NCBI RefSeq assembly: GCF_038957035.1
Contig: NZ_CP152412.1
Coordinates: forward strand, 8,614,501-8,678,500
Origin: Bradyrhizobium sp. B097
Lineage (GTDB): Bacteria; Pseudomonadota; Alphaproteobacteria; Rhizobiales; Xanthobacteraceae
DNA: 64,000 bases
Direction of reading: 5' to 3'
Part shown: piece after piece, positions 60,548-64,000 of the stretch
Numbering within the stretch: position 1 is the first letter of the stretch
Layout: each line of letters starts with the position of its first letter
Notes under the pieces: generated by a model
The model's input: the letters and a program-made list of their open reading frames with translations, nothing else
Told to the model about the DNA's origin: nothing
Database searches by the model: none
Made by a program: the position numbers and the translations under genes

Positions 60548-60557
60548 TCGATTCTCC

Positions 60558-60597
60558 TATCCTCCCTGGAGGATAATCATGATCCTCCCCGGAGGAT
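60558..60597. promoter_or_regulatory. Twin inverted-repeat operators for the CsoR-type repressor
   Basis: Box 1 TATCCTCC-CT-GGAGGATA (60558-60575) and box 2 ATCCTCC-CC-GGAGGAT (60582-60597), about 23 bases apart centre to centre, that is about two helical turns. G-tracts with AT flanks are typical of CsoR/RcnR sites. Box 1 begins 11 bases upstream of the regulator's ATG. Confidence 0.8.
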
Positions 60598-60884
60598 AGC
60601 AGAATCGGCTTGACAGGCCATTGTGGCAGGCGTAGTGCCCGATGATCGGAACATGCGTTCCGCACCGGGGTCTGACCCCGGACATCAACCCGACCACGAG
60701 CCAACACAGAAGGCACATGGGCAGTAGCAACTCAGGCGACAGTAGACCCCTGACGGGACTATTGACGCCGCAACACAGCAAGACTGATCGCGCAGATTTC
60801 GCCTGCGTGGATGGGTGGTCGCGCCTCGCGTAATCGCCTGCTCCTCACCGGCCTGCCGCGCGACAGCGGAAGTGGAGGTGAGCG
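60598..60884. other. Intergenic gap with no gene seen
   Basis: 287 bases beyond the twin operators. No ORF with coding character or repeat was found. It probably holds the rightward promoter for the small genes and the transporter. Confidence 0.4.
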
Positions 60885-61184
60885 ATGTTCGAAAAGCTCG
60901 CAAAATTCCGGCAAGCAAGCCCGCGGCGCGTTGTCGAGCCGCGGCAGATCCCGCCGCGGGCGGCCACCTATTCCAATGACAACCTGCCGGGTTTTCGCCG
61001 CCCGGCGGATCGCCGGCGTCCAACCCCGGCCTGTCATTGGATCCTGATCGACGGCCGCCTGGAGTGCCGGTGGGCCATCGACGACACCGGCGGTGATCTC
61101 GACCGTCAGCGGCGCGCGGGCCGGCTTTTCGGCCCGCGCGTGATGACTGCGCGCGCCGCACTGAAGACCGCGGCCTGCGCTTAG
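60885..61184 (+). CDS. Small hypothetical protein (99 residues)
   Basis: ATG preceded by GGAGGTG, a near-perfect ribosome site. The protein is Arg/Pro-rich (PRRVVEPRQIPPRAATYSND) with a recognisable CHWILIDGRLECRWAIDD segment that resembles small rhizobial proteins of unknown function. It lies upstream of the NRAMP gene and may be co-transcribed. No membrane segment. Confidence 0.55.
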   Translation: MFEKLAKFRQASPRRVVEPRQIPPRAATYSNDNLPGFRRPADRRRPTPACHWILIDGRLECRWAIDDTGGDLDRQRRAGRLFGPRVMTARAALKTAACA

Positions 61185-61193
61185 GAGACGACC

Positions 61194-61310
61194 ATGGACG
61201 AAGGACCTAGTTGCCCCGTTGCGCGGCACTCAGGCGCAGCAACGGGATTCTCAAACTGCATGACATCTGGAAATGCCGCTGCTCACGGCAGCGGAGACGT
61301 GCGCGCCTGA
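61194..61310 (+). CDS. Possible 38-residue leader ORF
   Basis: ATG at 61194 with GGAGA upstream, ten bases after the previous stop. It encodes a Ser/Gly/Ala-rich peptide with two Cys residues and ends 7 bases before the hairpin at the transporter start. It may be only a spacer; a leader-peptide role is conceivable. Confidence 0.3.
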   Translation: MDEGPSCPVARHSGAATGFSNCMTSGNAAAHGSGDVRA

Positions 61311-61317
61311 CCGCGCC

Positions 61318-61358
61318 GCGTCCCTCTCGCCGTGCCCGAAAGGCGGCGAGAGGGACGC
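61318..61358 (+). promoter_or_regulatory. Strong hairpin covering the NRAMP ribosome binding site
   Basis: Arms GCGTCCCTCTCGCC (61318-61331) and GGCGAGAGGGACGC (61345-61358) pair perfectly over 14 bases; a further GCC/GGC pair with a CGAAA loop extends it. The Shine-Dalgarno GAGAGGG lies within the 3' arm and the ATG is only four bases further. It can therefore block translation. Confidence 0.75.
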
Positions 61359-61361
61359 GAT

Positions 61362-63005
61362 ATGACTGACACCAACACCACCCAAACCGCCATTCTCGAC
61401 ACCGCGCATGTCGGCGACATCCACGGCGCGCTCGGCACTATCGCGCGGGACGACACCGCGCCGCGCGCGACCTTGCTCGCCCGGTTGAAGACGCTGCTCG
61501 CGATCGTCGGCCCCGGCCTGATCGTGATGGTCGGCGACAACGATGCCGGCGCGTTCGGCACCTATACCCAGGCCGGACAGAATTACGGCACCACGCTGCT
61601 GTGGACGCTGCTGCTCTTGATCCCCGTGCTCTACGTCAACCAGGAGATGGTGGTGCGGCTCGGCGCCGTCACCGGCGTCGGCCATGCGCGGCTGATCTTC
61701 GAACGCTTCGGCAAGTTCTGGGGCGCCTTCAGCGTGATCGATCTGCTGGTGCTGAACGCGCTGACCATCGTCACCGAATTCATCGGCATCACCTTCGCGC
61801 TGCATTTTCTTGGCGTATCGCAGTTCTGGGGCGTGCTGGCCTCGGCTGTGATCGTGATGCTGGCGGTCTCGACCGGCGACTTCCGCCGCTTCGAACGCTT
61901 CGGCATCGTGCTGGTCGCTGGCAGCCTGCTGCTGGTGCCCGTGATCCTGATGGTGCATCCGCCGGTCGGGCAGATCGCGGCTGATTTCTTCGTGCCGAAG
62001 ATGCCCAAGGACGCCAAGCTCAGCGAGGTGATGCTTTTGATCGTCGCGATCGTCGGCACCACGGTGGCGCCGTGGCAATTGTTCTTCCAGCAGAGCTACA
62101 TCGTCGACAAGCGGATCACGCCGCGCTTCATCCGCTATGAGCGGATGGATCTGTGCATCGGCATCGTGCTGGTCGTGGTCGGCGCCGTCGCGATGATCTC
62201 GTTCTGCGCCGAAGTGTTCGCCGGAAAGCCCGAATTCGGCAATTACACCGACGCGCTGGGGACCGCGGTCGGGCTTGAGAAATATGCCGGCCGGCTGCCG
62301 GCGGTGCTGTTTGCCCTCGCACTGCTGGATGCCTGCATCATCGGCGCGGCCGCGGTCTCCCTCTCGACGGCCTATGCGATCGGTGACGTGTTCGCGGTCA
62401 AGCACTCGCTGCACCGCAAGCCGTGGGACGCGAAAGGCTTCTACGGCGTCTATTGCGGGCTGATCGTGCTCGCCGCCGTGCTGGTGCTGACGCCGGGCAC
62501 GCCGCTCGGACTGCTCACCAACGCGGTGCAGACGCTGGCCGGCGTGCTGCTGCCGAGCGCGACCGTGTTCCTGCTGTTGCTGTGCAACGACCGCCACATC
62601 CTCGGGCCGTGGGTCAATTCTGTCAGGCTGAACCTGTTCACCGGCGCGGTGGTCGCGGGCCTCGTGATGCTGTCAGTGATCCTGACTGCCGCGGTGCTGT
62701 TCCCGGATCTCAGCGAGCAATGGATCATCGGCATCCTGGCTGGTGGCAGCCTGCTCGCGCTCGCGGTCACCGCGGCCGTCAAGCTGTACGAGATGCTGTC
62801 ACACGGTCGCGCGTCCTCCCGCCTCAAGCACAAGCCGCCGCTGTTCGACCGCGACACCTGGCGGATGCCGCCGCTCGACCGGCTGCCGCCGGCACGGCTC
62901 AGCCCGCTGAGCCGGATCTGGATGCTGGTGCTGCGCGGCTACCTCGTCGTCGCTGCCGGCCTCGTGCTGCTGCGGATCGTCGAGCTCGCCACGGTGGGGG
63001 CGTGA
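61362..63005 (+). CDS. NRAMP-family divalent metal ion transporter, variant metal site
   Basis: 547-residue inner-membrane transporter, about 12 helices, starting MTDTNTTQTA. The first-helix metal motif, usually DPGN, reads GDNDAGAF (59-65), and the sixth-helix motif, usually MPHN-like, is TTVAPWQL (about 234-238), so the conserved Met is Ala. Such changes occur in NRAMP-related magnesium or unassigned transporters. It lies near a metal-sensing repressor and beneath a regulatory hairpin. An ATG shared by a start ten codons earlier (61332) was rejected because of the SD position. Confidence 0.9.
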   Translation: MTDTNTTQTAILDTAHVGDIHGALGTIARDDTAPRATLLARLKTLLAIVGPGLIVMVGDNDAGAFGTYTQAGQNYGTTLLWTLLLLIPVLYVNQEMVVRLGAVTGVGHARLIFERFGKFWGAFSVIDLLVLNALTIVTEFIGITFALHFLGVSQFWGVLASAVIVMLAVSTGDFRRFERFGIVLVAGSLLLVPVILMVHPPVGQIAADFFVPKMPKDAKLSEVMLLIVAIVGTTVAPWQLFFQQSYIVDKRITPRFIRYERMDLCIGIVLVVVGAVAMISFCAEVFAGKPEFGNYTDALGTAVGLEKYAGRLPAVLFALALLDACIIGAAAVSLSTAYAIGDVFAVKHSLHRKPWDAKGFYGVYCGLIVLAAVLVLTPGTPLGLLTNAVQTLAGVLLPSATVFLLLLCNDRHILGPWVNSVRLNLFTGAVVAGLVMLSVILTAAVLFPDLSEQWIIGILAGGSLLALAVTAAVKLYEMLSHGRASSRLKHKPPLFDRDTWRMPPLDRLPPARLSPLSRIWMLVLRGYLVVAAGLVLLRIVELATVGA

Positions 63006-63241
63006 CGACACTCGGCCGCGGCCGACGATGGGGCGCGATCGTGTTGTTCAGGCTGGCAAGCGCCATCCTGCGCAGCGCAACCGCGCTCTATCAGCGGCGT
63101 GTGATTTCAGGCGCCGACCTGCGGACGGCGCTGTCGATGGCGCAATGCGTCGAACGAGCCGGCGCGAGGGTCGTGCTGGGCAGCACCTCGCAGGCGGCAT
63201 TCATCAGGACAAGGGACGAAGACAATGGTGGCCTCGATTGA
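63002..63241 (+). CDS. Small ORF coupled to the NRAMP gene (79 residues)
   Basis: GTG at 63002 overlaps the NRAMP stop in a GTGA arrangement. The product begins with Arg-rich residues (TTLGRGRRWGAIVLF) and a helix LASAILRSATALYQRRVISG, then DLRTALSMAQCVERAGARVV. It has no recognised family. Coupling suggests that it is translated with the transporter. Confidence 0.5.
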   Translation: MTTLGRGRRWGAIVLFRLASAILRSATALYQRRVISGADLRTALSMAQCVERAGARVVLGSTSQAAFIRTRDEDNGGLD

Positions 63242-63548
63242 ACGGTCGGTTCTCGACCGATTTGCCACAGAGGCGCGGTCGATCGCAGCGGATGAGGCTC
63301 ACAGCCTCCGGGCGTTACGCGACTGTCATAGTGGCGTGCAAATCGGAGAGGTATCCCGCGCGCCTCAGTTGCTATTGCGAATTACTTGCAACAAGCCGCG
63401 GAGGATGGTAGGTGCTGATCTGGCTTTGGATGGGACGACACGGATCGGACCGGGGACGGCGGGCGATGAATTCAAATCTCGGGTGGCAAGTGGCCGCCAA
63501 ATCTGCAATGCCGGGCGAAACCGCCAACCGTTCGCGGAAAGCCGCGTC
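63242..63548. other. Intergenic region before the outer membrane protein gene
   Basis: 307 bases. The sequence TTGC-TATTGCGAAT-TAC-TTGCAA at 63369-63391 is AT-rich with repeated TTGC/GCAA half sites and may be a metal-regulator box; this is weak. An in-frame ATG at 63405 extends the next ORF, but gives no signal peptide. Confidence 0.4.
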
Positions 63549-64000
63549 ATGACCTGCGTCCGTCTCTTCCGGGTTCGGATCGCCGCCGGCGCAGCGCTCG
63601 GTGCGGCGGCATTCGGCACACCGGCCTCCGCGGCCGACCTGCCCCTCAAGTCTCCCGCCGCCAGGGCGGTCTACAGCTGGACCGGATTCTATGTCGGCGC
63701 ACATGTCGGCTATGGCGACGGCACGCTGGGTCCGGGCACCAATCCGATCCTGGAACAGGGCGTGTTCTTTCCGCCCACGATCACCGGCGGGATCGGCGGC
63801 TTCCAGGCCGGATACAACAAGGAATTCGCCAACCGCTTCGTGCTCGGCGTCGAGGCGGATGCGACCTTCACCGGCCCGACCGATCAGCCGCGGCGCGTGC
63901 CGGGGCCCTTTAATTCGTCGATCGACTATGTCGGCACGCTGCGCGGCCGCGCCGGTTACAGCTTCGGCACCTGGATGCCCTATGTGACCGGCGGCTTCGC
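63549..64000 (+). CDS. Outer membrane beta-barrel protein (RopB/Omp25-like), 3' end cut by window
   Basis: ATG at 63549 with GGAAAG upstream gives a signal peptide MTCVRLFRVRIAAGAALGAA cleaved near SA-ADLP. The processed N-terminus YSWTGFYVGAHVGYGDG, then GGFQAGYNKEFANRFVLGVEADATFTG and YVGTLRGRAGYSFG, is typical of 8-strand porin-like Omp25/RopB proteins. 150 codons are visible. A position next to a metal transporter suggests, but does not prove, that it is a metal-related channel. Confidence 0.85.
   Translation, partial: MTCVRLFRVRIAAGAALGAAAFGTPASAADLPLKSPAARAVYSWTGFYVGAHVGYGDGTLGPGTNPILEQGVFFPPTITGGIGGFQAGYNKEFANRFVLGVEADATFTGPTDQPRRVPGPFNSSIDYVGTLRGRAGYSFGTWMPYVTGGF

Noticed and set aside
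61194..61310. Hairpins GTTGCGC/GCGCAGCAAC and CCGCTG/CAGCGG inside the leader
   Set aside because: Weak or imperfect compared with the hairpin at 61318; no consensus of a known riboswitch was recognised, so not called as separate sites.

Overview
The window is GC-rich alphaproteobacterial chromosome, most likely Bradyrhizobium or a close relative. The grounds are codon use, very dense solute-uptake and catabolic genes, RopB/Omp25-type outer membrane protein, small secreted proteins of a rhizobial type, and several families of dispersed palindromic intergenic repeats of the kind common in Bradyrhizobium/Rhodopseudomonas. No rRNA, tRNA, CRISPR array, insertion sequence or prophage was seen.

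Layout. 1-3.7 kb: a type I secretion ABC exporter cut by the window edge, a thioesterase-like gene and a LysR regulator. 3.9-13.0 kb: a complete dipeptide/oligopeptide-type ABC importer on the minus strand whose operon contains an amidase and a 63-residue GatC/AtzG-like partner, with two paralogous periplasmic binding proteins facing away from each other. 13.2-21.0 kb: a CHASE2 adenylate/guanylate cyclase, a 1387-residue FecR-domain and tandem-repeat protein with a type I secretion C-terminus, and a divergent LapG-type cysteine protease; this is the best candidate for a coherent surface-adhesin control system. 21.2-28.1 kb: a livH-livM-livG-livF operon with an acyl-CoA ligase and its own binding protein. 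28.4-37.6 kb: an ABC exporter pair, hydrolases, an aldo/keto reductase with its MerR regulator and operator, an MFS pump, an amidohydrolase and a tandem GNAT enzyme.

37.8-44.8 kb: a divergent catabolic locus (M29 aminopeptidase, PcaB-like lyase and carboxymuconolactone decarboxylase on one side; TctC/Bug binding protein, two NAD(P) oxidoreductases and a GntR regulator on the other) with two near-palindromic operators in the shared promoter. 45-54 kb: a serine hydrolase, a membrane-bound cyclic-nucleotide-binding protein, several small proteins, an ATP-grasp ligase overlapping a zinc metallopeptidase, a HabA/HabB-like membrane protein and an ECF42-type sigma factor with two YCII proteins. 54.2-59.4 kb: an NMT1-type ABC importer operon ending in a D-2-hydroxyacid dehydrogenase and a two-domain AprI/Inh-like protein, with a divergent creatininase-family amidohydrolase. 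59.8-64.0 kb: a metal-homeostasis region with a CsoR/RcnR-type repressor next to twin inverted-repeat operators, and an unusual NRAMP-family transporter whose ribosome binding site lies in a strong hairpin, followed by a small coupled ORF and the start of an outer membrane beta-barrel gene.

Most operons show stop/start overlaps of 1 to 4 bases, so translational coupling is the rule here. Starts were chosen by signal peptides, Shine-Dalgarno matches and overlap with the upstream gene; where the longest ORF began earlier the evidence says so.
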